The notes under the pieces: model-generated
What the model was told of the DNA's origin: nothing
The model's input: the letters and a program-made list of their open reading frames with translations, nothing else
The model's database searches: none
Source of the DNA: an uncultured Pseudomonadota bacterium
GTDB taxonomy: Bacteria > Myxococcota_A > UBA796 > GCA-2862545
Assembly (NCBI GenBank): GCA_937891875.1
Contig: CALATR010000412.1
Span: 1 to 22,418 of the forward strand
Direction of reading: 5' to 3'
DNA: 22,418 bases
Position numbers and translations under genes: made by a program
Part shown: positions 7,773 through 19,570 of the stretch, piece by piece
Layout of the letters: every line of letters begins with the position of its first letter
Position numbering within the stretch: the first letter of the stretch is position 1

Positions 7773-8903
7773 ATGAACATCGTCCTGATCCCCCACAACT
7801 GGACCCGACACGTGGCGGTGGCGTTCTTCACCGGCGCGGTGCCGCTGTTGATCTGGTGGGTGATGATCCACTGGGTCGTGCTGCTCGGGCCGATCCTGTA
7901 CCAGCAGGGTCTGCTCTACATCCCGCAGGCCGAGGGCACGATCCTGTTCTCGTTGATGGCGTGTGGCATCGCGGCGACGCACATTGTCGCCGAGGACGGC
8001 CTGCGGCGCCGCGCGCTGCTCTGGAAGATCCTGCTGCCCTTCCTCGCCGGCTTCTTCGCGCTGCTGTTCACCGCGCTGCTGGTGCTGGGCACGGAGCTCG
8101 GTACCAGCTGGCTCGTCGGCGCGATGTCCGCCCCGTACAGCGAGGTCTACTGGGATCCCCACACGGTGACCTTGCGACACCGCCTGGCCGAGTGGCTCCT
8201 GACCGGCATCGTCGTCGGGCTCTCCACCCTCGTCGTGCGCACCCTGTACCGGCACACGGCGCCGCTCCTGGCGATGATCCCGCCGGACAAGATGCCGGAG
8301 ATGGTGTTCAAGCTCATCGAGGCGCCGCCCAACCCGCCGCGGGTCACCATCTGGATGGTCATCGACCACGTCTTCGCCGGTCCGGCGGCGGCGCTGGTCG
8401 GCGCGTCGGTGTGGCACCTGTTCGCGCACATCTTCATCAAGGACATGTTCCTGGCCACGGCCCTCGGCTTCTCCAGCTTCGGAGCAACGTTCGGCCTGCT
8501 CGCCTGGGGCGTGCCCTCGGAGCTCTACGCCGGCTGGATCCGCATCCTGTCGGCCCATCGCTTCGGCCACCGCATCCCCATCGACACCCCTGACGGGGGC
8601 CCGGTGGAGCGGGTGCTCGGCCACTACCCCCGCGGACTCGACCTCTGGGTCGGCGCGGAGCATGGCGTCGCCGAGCTGCACGCGTCCTTCGTCGTCGATC
8701 AGACCGGCGGCTACGCGGTGCGCGGCCTGTCCCAGCAGCCCATGAGCCTGAAGCGCTCGCTCGAGAGCATCGACCTGGCCTACGAGCCTGCGTCCCCGGT
8801 TCCGCTCGAGACGGACCTCCGCATGGAGGATCGCGTCGTCATCGGACCCAAGAACAACCACACCCTGGTGGAGTTCATCCTGCTGCCGAAGGAGGAGCGG
8901 TGA
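7773..8903 (+). CDS. Six-TM membrane protein with C-terminal FHA-like domain
   Basis: 376 residues. Six probable TM helices lie at about 14-38, 55-73, 84-107, 137-157, 198-218 and 225-246. A cytoplasmic tail follows in which residues 275-370 have FHA character: RVLGHYPRGLDLWVG, GVAELHASFVVD (His303), GGYAVRGLSQQP and a final strand TLVEFILL. As in the neighbouring FHA-like protein, the Ser-Arg before the His is missing. FHA domains bind phosphothreonine in partners, so this could be a membrane receptor for kinase output, but the changed residues leave that open. First gene of a tight operon: its TGA shares one base with the next ATG (TGATG). Start ATG 7773 has only a weak upstream purine tract. 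Confidence 0.8.
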   Translation: MNIVLIPHNWTRHVAVAFFTGAVPLLIWWVMIHWVVLLGPILYQQGLLYIPQAEGTILFSLMACGIAATHIVAEDGLRRRALLWKILLPFLAGFFALLFTALLVLGTELGTSWLVGAMSAPYSEVYWDPHTVTLRHRLAEWLLTGIVVGLSTLVVRTLYRHTAPLLAMIPPDKMPEMVFKLIEAPPNPPRVTIWMVIDHVFAGPAAALVGASVWHLFAHIFIKDMFLATALGFSSFGATFGLLAWGVPSELYAGWIRILSAHRFGHRIPIDTPDGGPVERVLGHYPRGLDLWVGAEHGVAELHASFVVDQTGGYAVRGLSQQPMSLKRSLESIDLAYEPASPVPLETDLRMEDRVVIGPKNNHTLVEFILLPKEER

Positions 8904-10417
8904 TGCGCGTGCTCGACGCCGCCAAGTGGCTCGTCGCGGGGACCCTGCTCTTCGGTGCCTGCGCGGATCCCAAGGCCACCCCCCAGCCGATGGAGAACTC
9001 GGCGTACCGGATCGGCACCCCGGACCCGCGCGACAACAGCGATGCGTTCGTGGACATCCTGTGGACCCGCAAGCGCTGCGAGCAGGTGTTCTCCAACGAC
9101 AGCATCTACGACGAGGTCGCCTTTCCGGAGGGCCACGAGCAGCGTATCGACGCCTGCGTGCCCTCGGTGGACCGGGCGACCGGCCAGGTCCAGATGTCGT
9201 TTCGCCTTGCCCAGGCGGACAACAACAACAAGCTCCTGATGCTGCCCCTCGAGAAGAAGCACATCGAGGTCAAGCACTCGGAGCGCACGGTCAACTCCTT
9301 CGAGTTCGAGCCCTACAACCCGAGCCAGCCCGATCAGCTGTTCATCCTGCTCATCGACCACTCGGCCTCGATGACCAACAAGGACGGCGGCGACCTCACC
9401 CGCATGGAGCGGGTGCAGGAGGCCCTCAAGGTCAACACCAAGGTCTTCGTCAACGACAAGGCGGCGGCGGCAGTCTTCCGCTTCTACTCTCCCGGATCGG
9501 GCATGGCCCCGGTGCTGGAGGGGCTCGAGGGGCAGAAGTGGACCGACGTGCAGCCCATCACCAAGCCGGGCGCCTTCCGGCAGGAGCTGCAGAAGCTGGG
9601 TGGAAGGCAGGGTTTCACGCCCATCTACTCCACGATCAACACCGCCATCGGGCCGCTCCTGGACAAGGACACTGCAGTCAGCCGCTACCTGGGCGGCGCC
9701 AAGGACGCGACCCCGACGATCGTGCTGCTGACCGATGGCTTCAACAACACCCGCGCCGACGAGACCTGCGGCGACAACGCCAAGGGCCTGACCCAGGCGC
9801 TCAAGGCCATCCAGTTCGCCCGGCGCAAGCCGCCTTCCAAGCGCCCCGAGGTCTACACCGTCGGCTTCGGCACCGGCTACGTGCCCGGCTGGAAGGCGCC
9901 CGAGGACGAGGTCGACGTCAGCCCGCGGGACCTCTGCGGCAGCGAGGCGGGTCGGCGGATCGACTCGGATCTCGAGGACGAGGGCATCGACAACATCTCG
10001 CTGCAGTGGCTGGCCAAGGTCGGCGGTGGGCAGGCCTTCATCAAGTCCGACTACAAGGAGCTGGCCGAGGTCCTCAAGGAGACCGCGCCCAAGCGATATG
10101 TCTGGTACAAGGTGAAGTACAAGGTGGACCCGTACTACCACCGCACCTCGTTCACGACCCGGATCAGCATCGTGCAGTTCCTGGCGGCGAGCACGGCGGT
10201 GGAGCTCCACCCGAGCGCGTGGTTCGACGCTCCCACGGGGGTGCTGCCGCCCGGTGAGAAGCGCTGGGTGGTGCCCGGCGACATGCGCATGGCGACAGCG
10301 TTCACGATCCCGGCGCTCGCAGGGTTCATCCTGCTGACCTTCCTGGGCCCGGCGATGTTCAACACTCGACGTGCTCTGTTCCGCCGCGCCAAGAAGACCT
10401 CCAAGAAGAAGAAGTAG
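8903..10417 (+). CDS. von Willebrand factor A domain lipoprotein with C-terminal TM helix
   Basis: 504 residues from ATG 8903, with GGAGGAG five bases upstream; a GTG at 8900 adds one residue. The signal ends in a lipobox LLFGAC (Cys20). A vWA domain spans about 145-375 with a complete metal-ion site: DHSAS at 152-156, Thr239 in GFTPIYST and Asp278 in LLTDGFNN. It should therefore bind a divalent metal and a protein ligand outside the cytoplasm. After a probable beta domain, one TM helix (about 470-490, TIPALAGFILLTFLG) and a Lys-rich tail (KKTSKKKK) would place the C-terminus in the cytoplasm. A lipid anchor plus a TM stop is unusual and suggests it links periplasmic sensing to the kinase encoded 10 bases downstream. 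Confidence 0.88.
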   Translation: MRVLDAAKWLVAGTLLFGACADPKATPQPMENSAYRIGTPDPRDNSDAFVDILWTRKRCEQVFSNDSIYDEVAFPEGHEQRIDACVPSVDRATGQVQMSFRLAQADNNNKLLMLPLEKKHIEVKHSERTVNSFEFEPYNPSQPDQLFILLIDHSASMTNKDGGDLTRMERVQEALKVNTKVFVNDKAAAAVFRFYSPGSGMAPVLEGLEGQKWTDVQPITKPGAFRQELQKLGGRQGFTPIYSTINTAIGPLLDKDTAVSRYLGGAKDATPTIVLLTDGFNNTRADETCGDNAKGLTQALKAIQFARRKPPSKRPEVYTVGFGTGYVPGWKAPEDEVDVSPRDLCGSEAGRRIDSDLEDEGIDNISLQWLAKVGGGQAFIKSDYKELAEVLKETAPKRYVWYKVKYKVDPYYHRTSFTTRISIVQFLAASTAVELHPSAWFDAPTGVLPPGEKRWVVPGDMRMATAFTIPALAGFILLTFLGPAMFNTRRALFRRAKKTSKKKK

Positions 10418-10427
10418 GCGCGGGGGG

Positions 10428-12359
<1,932 letters not shown>

Positions 12360-12379
12360 GCCCGCCAACCGCCTTCCGC

Positions 12380-13351
12380 GTGCTCGGCGCGCTCGGCCGG
12401 GGACCGGGCTCCCCCCTGCTGGTCGAGGATGTCCGGGACGACGCCGTCGTTGGGACGTCGGTCCTCGCTCGGCCCGCCGTCCCCGAGGTCGCTGTCGCGC
12501 TCCGCCGGGCCCCCGATCGCGGCGTGGTGGTCGAGGAGTATGTCGTCGACACCGAGCGCGGTCCGTTCGGTCACGTTCCGTGGATCGGCGGCCGGGATCT
12601 GGGTCAGATCCGGGAGGAGCACCGGGGGCCGCTCACGCGAGAAGAGGCGTGTACCCTGCTCTTCGAGGTCGTGGCGGTCCTGCGCCGCGCGCTGGCCGCG
12701 GGAGTCTCCCACGGCGCGCTCGAGCCCACGGCGGTCCGGGTCGAGCCCTCGGGCCACCTGGTCGTGCTGGGCTTCCGCGGCGGATCGGAGGACGGGGACT
12801 GTCGCGCCGTCGCCGAGCTCGTCGAGACCCTCTGCGAGACCGACGCCGACGGGCTGCCCGAGGCGGTGGAGGCGGTGCTCGCGGACTGGCCGTCCACCCT
12901 CGATGCGGTGTCGGAGCGGCTCGCTCCCCACGCGGTCGCCAGCCTCGCGGTGCTCGTATCCGATGGCTCCGCCGTGATGTTTCCCCACGCCCTCGCCGGG
13001 CAGGTGATCGCGGCGCGACGGGAGGGCGGCGGCATGCCGGCCAAGGTCCAGCTCGCCGCGGCCGGTGCGGTGACCCTGGTGCTGGGGCTGTTCGCCGGCT
13101 GGGCGCTCTTCGGCTGGAACGCCGCCCCCACAGTCGGCCACGTGGTCGTGGAGGGGGCCGCCGAGATCCAGCTCGACTGCGATCCCCAGGTGCACGGCGG
13201 GACCCTCCTGTCGCTCGACACCCCCCGCAGCTGCCGGGTCACCGCCCGGATGCCCGATGGAACAGAGCGCGTCGGGGACCTCGACGGGCGCGCCACGGGA
13301 CGGTACCTGTGCGTCGGTGAGGATGGAGGCTTGACATGCTCCGAACAATGA
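12380..13351 (+). CDS. Membrane pseudokinase with extracytoplasmic tail
   Basis: 323 residues from GTG 12380, 20 bases after the kinase stop. The N-terminal 215 residues look like a collapsed kinase fold. HGALEPTAVRVEPSGHLVVLGF (111-132) stands where kinases have HRDLKP.N......K..DFG, so the catalytic Asp (D to A113) and the metal-binding DFG (to GFR, 131-133) are gone. No Gly loop is clear either. One TM helix follows (about 223-246), then a 75-residue outside domain with PEGA-like character and several Cys (LDCDP, PRSCRV, RYLCVGEDGGLTC). It likely acts as a scaffold or allosteric partner of the upstream kinase. It overlaps the next gene by 16 bases. The kinase relationship is my pattern reading and needs structural confirmation. 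Confidence 0.78.
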   Translation: MLGALGRGPGSPLLVEDVRDDAVVGTSVLARPAVPEVAVALRRAPDRGVVVEEYVVDTERGPFGHVPWIGGRDLGQIREEHRGPLTREEACTLLFEVVAVLRRALAAGVSHGALEPTAVRVEPSGHLVVLGFRGGSEDGDCRAVAELVETLCETDADGLPEAVEAVLADWPSTLDAVSERLAPHAVASLAVLVSDGSAVMFPHALAGQVIAARREGGGMPAKVQLAAAGAVTLVLGLFAGWALFGWNAAPTVGHVVVEGAAEIQLDCDPQVHGGTLLSLDTPRSCRVTARMPDGTERVGDLDGRATGRYLCVGEDGGLTCSEQ

Positions 13352-14871
13352 TCGGCTCTTCGCGCGCGCGCTCGGTGCTGCTCGGCGTCACTGCCGCGGT
13401 GGCGCTGTCCGCCGTCCCGACCGTGGCGCACGCGGGGGAGGGCATCATCATCTGGATGGAGTCGGACGCCCCCGACGACAAGGTGCGGCAGAAGGTCGAG
13501 AACCTCACGGCGGCCGAGGTGCATCTCTCCCACGTGGACCTCGCGTTCCCGCCGCAGCCGGCCACGCCTGAGGATGCGGCGCGCATCGAGACCCTGCGCG
13601 AGACCATGGCGGCCGGCAAGGCCAAGTGGGACGAGTTCGACGTCGAGCTCTCCATCGCCCGGGAGCTCGAGGCTGCGGTCGTGCCCATCGACCTCATCCG
13701 CGACAAGCGCGATCTGCAGGACATCGTCGACGCCAGGCTCTTCCAGGGCGCGGCGGTGCAGAAGGCCTTCTCCCCCGATGACTTCGCGGTCAACGAGGAC
13801 GCCAAGCCCTTCCGCAAGGAGCTCCCCGGCATCACAGCCAACGCGCCGTGGGTCTCGGCCATGGCGCTGGACCCCGACCGCGAGCTCACCCGTGCGGACG
13901 TGGCCGACGGCTCTGCGTTCCCGGACCTGCAGGCGCTCCAGCCCGCGTACAAGGAGCTGCGCTCGGCCGAGCTCGACGTCTCCGCCCTGCCGCCCGGCGC
14001 CACCCTCTTCATCGATGGCACCCAAGCCAAGCCCGACGACAAGGGGATCATCCTCCTGCGTCCCGGCGCGCACTACACCCACGTGCTGCGCCGCGAGATC
14101 GTCTCCGGCCGGCAGATCCTGGACGTGAAGTCCGCCGCCGAGCTCGACCTGCCCCTCATCGTCGACCAGACCGAGCTGGAGCAGGCCAAGACCCAGGTGC
14201 TCGCGGGACTGACCACGGGCTTCCCGGACGACGTCAAGGAGAGCATCGAGGACCTCGCGCGGCACAACACCGGCCCGATCTTCGTGGCCGCGCTCGATGA
14301 GAAGGGACGTCCCAAGGTCGTTCCCTACGCGCGCGGCGCGGCCCTGCTCAAGTCGAAGCCAGTGACCTTCGTCTTCGCCGGAGAGGTCGGCGGTGGCGTC
14401 ATCGTCTCGCCGCTCTTCGACCAGCCGGACCCGGACGACCCGGGGGCGGCCCGCAGCAACGTGACGGCGCCGGCGATCATGGGACACCTGGGCTTCGAGC
14501 TCGGGATCTACAACTTCGCGCTGATCGGCGGCTCGGACGTCTCGCTGACCCCGGCCAACGTCGTCACCTACGACAACAACAAGACGGCCTCCATCCTGCC
14601 CCAGCCCTGGGGCGGTGCTGGCGTCTACGTCCTGCGCCCGACCGGCAGCACCCCGACCATGCTGCTCGCCGGTACCTACGGCTGGAACTTCCCGGGCCAC
14701 CTCGCCTTCGGGGGCCGGGTCGCGTTCGGCATCCCCATCGACGAGAACAAGACCTGGTTCCGCCTGGTGATCGGCGGTGATGCTGCGCCCACGTCCATGT
14801 GGGACGGCGACCTGAAGGACATCTCGATGTACAGGATGTACCTGCGCTTCGGTCTGGCGGGCGGCGTCTGA
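13336..14871 (+). CDS. Exported protein with PEGA-like segment and predicted outer-membrane barrel
   Basis: 511 residues. ATG 13336 has GGAGG six bases upstream, better placed than the ATG at 13348. A Sec signal ends at about TVAHA-GEG. The first 200 residues are helical and charged (VRQKVENLTAAEVHLSHVD, ARELEAAVVPIDLIRDKRD). Residues 213-270 contain VSALPPGATLFIDGTQ...GIILLRPGAHYTHVL, the 'PpGA.l.iDG.........G.H' layout of PEGA domains. From about 345 to the end, strands such as GHLGFELGIYNFALIGGS, GGAGVYVL and MYRMYLRFGLAGGV suggest a small outer-membrane barrel. This last gene of the operon would carry the module to the cell surface. No catalytic motif is recognised. Confidence 0.8.
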   Translation: MLRTMIGSSRARSVLLGVTAAVALSAVPTVAHAGEGIIIWMESDAPDDKVRQKVENLTAAEVHLSHVDLAFPPQPATPEDAARIETLRETMAAGKAKWDEFDVELSIARELEAAVVPIDLIRDKRDLQDIVDARLFQGAAVQKAFSPDDFAVNEDAKPFRKELPGITANAPWVSAMALDPDRELTRADVADGSAFPDLQALQPAYKELRSAELDVSALPPGATLFIDGTQAKPDDKGIILLRPGAHYTHVLRREIVSGRQILDVKSAAELDLPLIVDQTELEQAKTQVLAGLTTGFPDDVKESIEDLARHNTGPIFVAALDEKGRPKVVPYARGAALLKSKPVTFVFAGEVGGGVIVSPLFDQPDPDDPGAARSNVTAPAIMGHLGFELGIYNFALIGGSDVSLTPANVVTYDNNKTASILPQPWGGAGVYVLRPTGSTPTMLLAGTYGWNFPGHLAFGGRVAFGIPIDENKTWFRLVIGGDAAPTSMWDGDLKDISMYRMYLRFGLAGGV

Positions 14872-14876
14872 TCCGC

Positions 14877-14900
14877 GGGCGTGGGCGGCACCTGACGCCC
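14877..14900. terminator. Hairpin between the convergent signalling operon and AAA+ gene
   Basis: GGGCGT (14877-14882) pairs perfectly with ACGCCC (14895-14900) in the 35-base gap between two facing stops. The loop is long (12 bases) and there is no T-tract. Confidence 0.3.
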
Positions 14901-14906
14901 CTGCGT

Positions 14907-17006
<2,100 letters not shown>

Positions 17007-17109
17007 CCAGTGCGCTCCGTCAGGGGCCGATCATCGCCGCGATCACGTCTCGCGGCAACCTCGTCGCCGGGTGGGGTGTCCGGCACCCGCCCGGCACCCC
17101 CGGGTCGTT

Positions 17110-17724
17110 CTACACGAAGCCGACCGAGCCACCCTGCATCGAGGACTGCTCCTCCTGCTCCTGCAGGTGCTCGATGATCTCGTCCGTGAGCAGGCGAACG
17201 ACGCCCCGGTGGGTCACGCCCTTCTGGCGGAGCGCCCGATAGGCGGCGGCCGCCGCGTCTTCCTGACTACCCTCGGAGATGCCGCTCTCGATGTCGGCGC
17301 TGCGCTGGATGGGCACGTCGCCCTCGCGCCGGAACGCGTTCATGTTCACGTCACGCAGGATGGCGCCAAAGTCCTCGCCCGTGGAGGCGCGGTGCAGGAC
17401 CATGCGCTCGATCGCGCGGGCAGCGAGCTCCTCGGCGTCGTAGTAGCTCTTGGCGGCCCCATCGCCGCCGGAGTTCAACTGGTGGTGCCGCTCGTGAGCG
17501 TAGAGAGCCTGATCTTCGGGGTTGGACGCGTCGAAGTCCTCGGCCACGAAGATGGTCTTGTCCATGGTGAACGCGCGAGCACCCAGCGAACGCAGGGCGC
17601 GCGAAGCCGTGGGGCCCGTGTAGACCTCACCACCACCTGGAAGCTGCCGGCGGTACAGACCGCCCTGGTTGCGCTCGGCAAGCCGGGAGACGACGCTGCT
17701 CCCTGCACTGGACCGCTTGGGCAT
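17110..17724 (-). CDS. Short DUF4157-like (eCIS core domain) protein with HExxH motif
   Basis: 204 residues. ATG 17724 has GGAGG four bases upstream. Residues 37-85 match the DUF4157 pattern found on eCIS-associated proteins: ASRALRSLGARAFTMDKTIFVAED, a gap, then LYAHERHHQLNSGG. HERHH (77-81) is a complete HExxH zinc site, and acidic residues in YYDAEELAARAIE (about 92-104) could give the third ligand. The C-terminal half is helical and Gln/Glu-rich (EIIEHLQEQEEQSS) with no recognisable toxin domain, so it is more likely a chaperone, loading or processing factor than a toxin. The 'HELAHV' of the family is replaced by HERHHQ. The start is 49 bases from divergent hutF. Confidence 0.75.
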   Translation of the reverse strand: MPKRSSAGSSVVSRLAERNQGGLYRRQLPGGGEVYTGPTASRALRSLGARAFTMDKTIFVAEDFDASNPEDQALYAHERHHQLNSGGDGAAKSYYDAEELAARAIERMVLHRASTGEDFGAILRDVNMNAFRREGDVPIQRSADIESGISEGSQEDAAAAAYRALRQKGVTHRGVVRLLTDEIIEHLQEQEEQSSMQGGSVGFV

Positions 17725-17773
17725 CAATCCTCCATAGACGCTGGGTCCGTCGGACCCGAACAGAGGTGACTGC

Positions 17774-19114
17774 GTGAAGATCCTGCAGCCATCATGGGCA
17801 TGGACACCAGAGGGCATCCTCGAAGACCCTGTCGTCACACTGGACGACGGATACATCCTAGGATGTTCGACGTCCGCGCGCCACCCCGGCGAGCACGTCG
17901 AGCGCCTGCCTGGCTGCCTGCTGCTTCCAGGTCTTGTCAATGCCCACAGCCACGCGTTCCAGCGCGCCTTTCGCGGCCACGTCCAGAACCGTGACGCGGC
18001 CCGCGGGGACTTCTGGACCTGGCGCGAGGCCATGTACCGGGTGGCGGGTGCCCTCGACCCGGACCAGCTGGGTGCGGTCTGCCGCCTCGCGTTCCTCGAG
18101 ATGGTCGAGTCCGGTGTCACCGAGGTCGGCGAGTTCCACTACCTGCACCGCGACCCCGCGGGACGGGTCTACGCCGACCCCGATCTGCTCGCCCACGTCG
18201 TCATCGACGCGGCACGCGCGGTGGGCCTGCGCATCACGCTCCTCCGCGTCGCCTACCACCGCGCCGGCCCGGGGGAGGCCCTCCGTCCAGAGCAGGCCCG
18301 CTTCCGCGCCGACACGCCGGACGAGGTGCTCGCCGCCGTGGCGCGCCTGTCCGCCCACCCCGACCCCCACGTGCGCGCCGGCCTCGCGCCCCACTCGATC
18401 CGCGCGGTGCCCCCCGCGTGGCTCCCCGAGCTCGCGACCTACGACGGCATCGTGCACGCCCACGTCGCCGAGCAGCCCGCCGAGGTCGCCGCCTGCGAGC
18501 GCGAGTCCGGCTGCTCGCCCCTGCGGCTCCTGGCCGACGCCGGGCTCGTCACCGACCGCTTCGGTGCGGTGCACCTGACCTTTCCGTCCCCGGGCGACGT
18601 CGATGTCCTCGCGGGTGCGGGTGGGACGATCGTCGTGTGCCCCACCACCGAGCTCGATCTCGGTGATGGCTTCCTGCCGGTCGAGGCCCGCCAGCGCTGC
18701 AACCTCGCCCTGGGAAGCGACAGCCACGCGACGATCGACTTGTGGCACGAGGCGCGGACCCTGGAGCTGCACGGGCGCGCCCTCGCCAACCGCCGCCACG
18801 TGATCACGCCCCCCGACGACGACGCCGGCCTCGCGGCGCGGATCCTGCGGGCAGCGACCGCAGACGGCGCGCGTTGCCTGGGCAGCAGGGCAGGGGAGAT
18901 CCGCGCCGGCGCCCCGGCCGATCTGGTCGCCATCGACCTCGGTGACGTGGCGGCCGCGGGCATGCCGCCCCTCGAGGCCGCGGCGTTCGCCGCCCATCCT
19001 GGCTGGGTGCGGCGCGTGTGGGTCGGCGGGGAGCCGGTGGTGCGGGACGGACGCCACGCCGACCATGACCGGATCGTCGCCGATGCGGTGCGGGTGATCC
19101 GCGCGGTGGTGTGA
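17774..19114 (+). CDS. hutF: Formimidoylglutamate deiminase HutF
   Basis: 446 residues from GTG 17774, with AGAGGTG five bases upstream. HutF hydrolyses N-formimino-L-glutamate to N-formyl-L-glutamate and ammonia in the five-step histidine degradation route. It belongs to the amidohydrolase superfamily: metal ligands NAHSH (His58, His60), APHS (His207), HAHVAEQ (His228/230, Glu233) and GSDSHATID (Asp316). The stretch GLVNAHSHAFQRAFRGHV...DFWTWREAMYRVA is specific to HutF rather than to guanine or cytosine deaminases. No hutG, hutH, hutU or hutI is in view, so this is a detached pathway member. Its neighbours are eCIS-type genes on one side and a cupin/deacylase pair on the other. Confidence 0.93.
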   Translation: MKILQPSWAWTPEGILEDPVVTLDDGYILGCSTSARHPGEHVERLPGCLLLPGLVNAHSHAFQRAFRGHVQNRDAARGDFWTWREAMYRVAGALDPDQLGAVCRLAFLEMVESGVTEVGEFHYLHRDPAGRVYADPDLLAHVVIDAARAVGLRITLLRVAYHRAGPGEALRPEQARFRADTPDEVLAAVARLSAHPDPHVRAGLAPHSIRAVPPAWLPELATYDGIVHAHVAEQPAEVAACERESGCSPLRLLADAGLVTDRFGAVHLTFPSPGDVDVLAGAGGTIVVCPTTELDLGDGFLPVEARQRCNLALGSDSHATIDLWHEARTLELHGRALANRRHVITPPDDDAGLAARILRAATADGARCLGSRAGEIRAGAPADLVAIDLGDVAAAGMPPLEAAAFAAHPGWVRRVWVGGEPVVRDGRHADHDRIVADAVRVIRAVV

Positions 19115-19145
19115 CGCGGCGCGCGGGTCGCGCCGGGGGGCTGCC

Positions 19146-19193
19146 GGTCAGTCCCCCGGTCAGTCCCCCGGTCAGTCCCCCGCTCAGTCCCCG
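19146..19193. repeat. Four tandem 12-bp units covering the cupin stop codon
   Basis: GGTCAGTCCCCC is repeated at 19146, 19158 and 19170, with a near copy at 19182. On the minus strand each unit reads ...GGGGGACTGA, and because 12 is a multiple of three all four TGA codons are in the cupin frame. The gene therefore ends in four consecutive in-frame stops. Confidence 0.85.
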
Positions 19194-19561
19194 GTCGGGA
19201 CCACGCCGGCGAGCGCCATCATCAGCACCTGGACGGGCTCTGCGGCGCGGGTTCGGTGCTCGACCCCGCGGGGCACACAGTAGCCCTGGCCGGGTCCGAG
19301 GGTGTGGGTGCCCTGGCCCTCGACGTCGAGGAGGAGCTGGCCCTGGAGCACGAAGAACAGCTCGTCCTCGTCGCTGTGGTGGTGCCAGTGGAACTCGCCG
19401 TGGAGCAGACCGAGCCGGACCACGCTGTCGTTGACCTGCACCAGCGTCTGGTTGAACCAGGGGTGCTCGTTCGCGGCGATCACGTCCGCCACGTCGAACG
19501 GCATCCCCTGGGGGTACTTCACGTCCGTGTGGATGTTGTAGACGGTCTTGGCGTTGCTCAC
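19184..19561 (-). CDS. Single-domain cupin protein
   Basis: 125 residues from GTG 19561, with AGGAGG (19567-19572) five bases before it. That Shine-Dalgarno overlaps the TAG of the upstream deacylase gene, so the two are co-transcribed. Cupin motif 1 is GEFHWHHHSDEDELFFVLQG (His58/60/61/62 and a Glu as metal ligands). Motif 2 is GPGQGYCVPRGVEHRT. Small cupins of this layout bind Fe, Mn or Ni and act as dioxygenases, isomerases or metabolite sensors. The N-terminal MSNAKTVYNI...YPQGMPFDVADVIAANEHPWFN is common to a 'cupin domain-containing' group with no assigned substrate. Convergent with hutF, from which it is separated by a tandem repeat. Confidence 0.88.
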   Translation of the reverse strand: MSNAKTVYNIHTDVKYPQGMPFDVADVIAANEHPWFNQTLVQVNDSVVRLGLLHGEFHWHHHSDEDELFFVLQGQLLLDVEGQGTHTLGPGQGYCVPRGVEHRTRAAEPVQVLMMALAGVVPTGD

Positions 19562-19570
19562 GGGATCCTC

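Noticed and set aside
17074..17088. GGGTG/CACCC hairpin between the DUF4157-like and AAA+ genes
   Set aside because: Only five base pairs with no T-tract, in very GC-rich DNA. Not distinguishable from chance.
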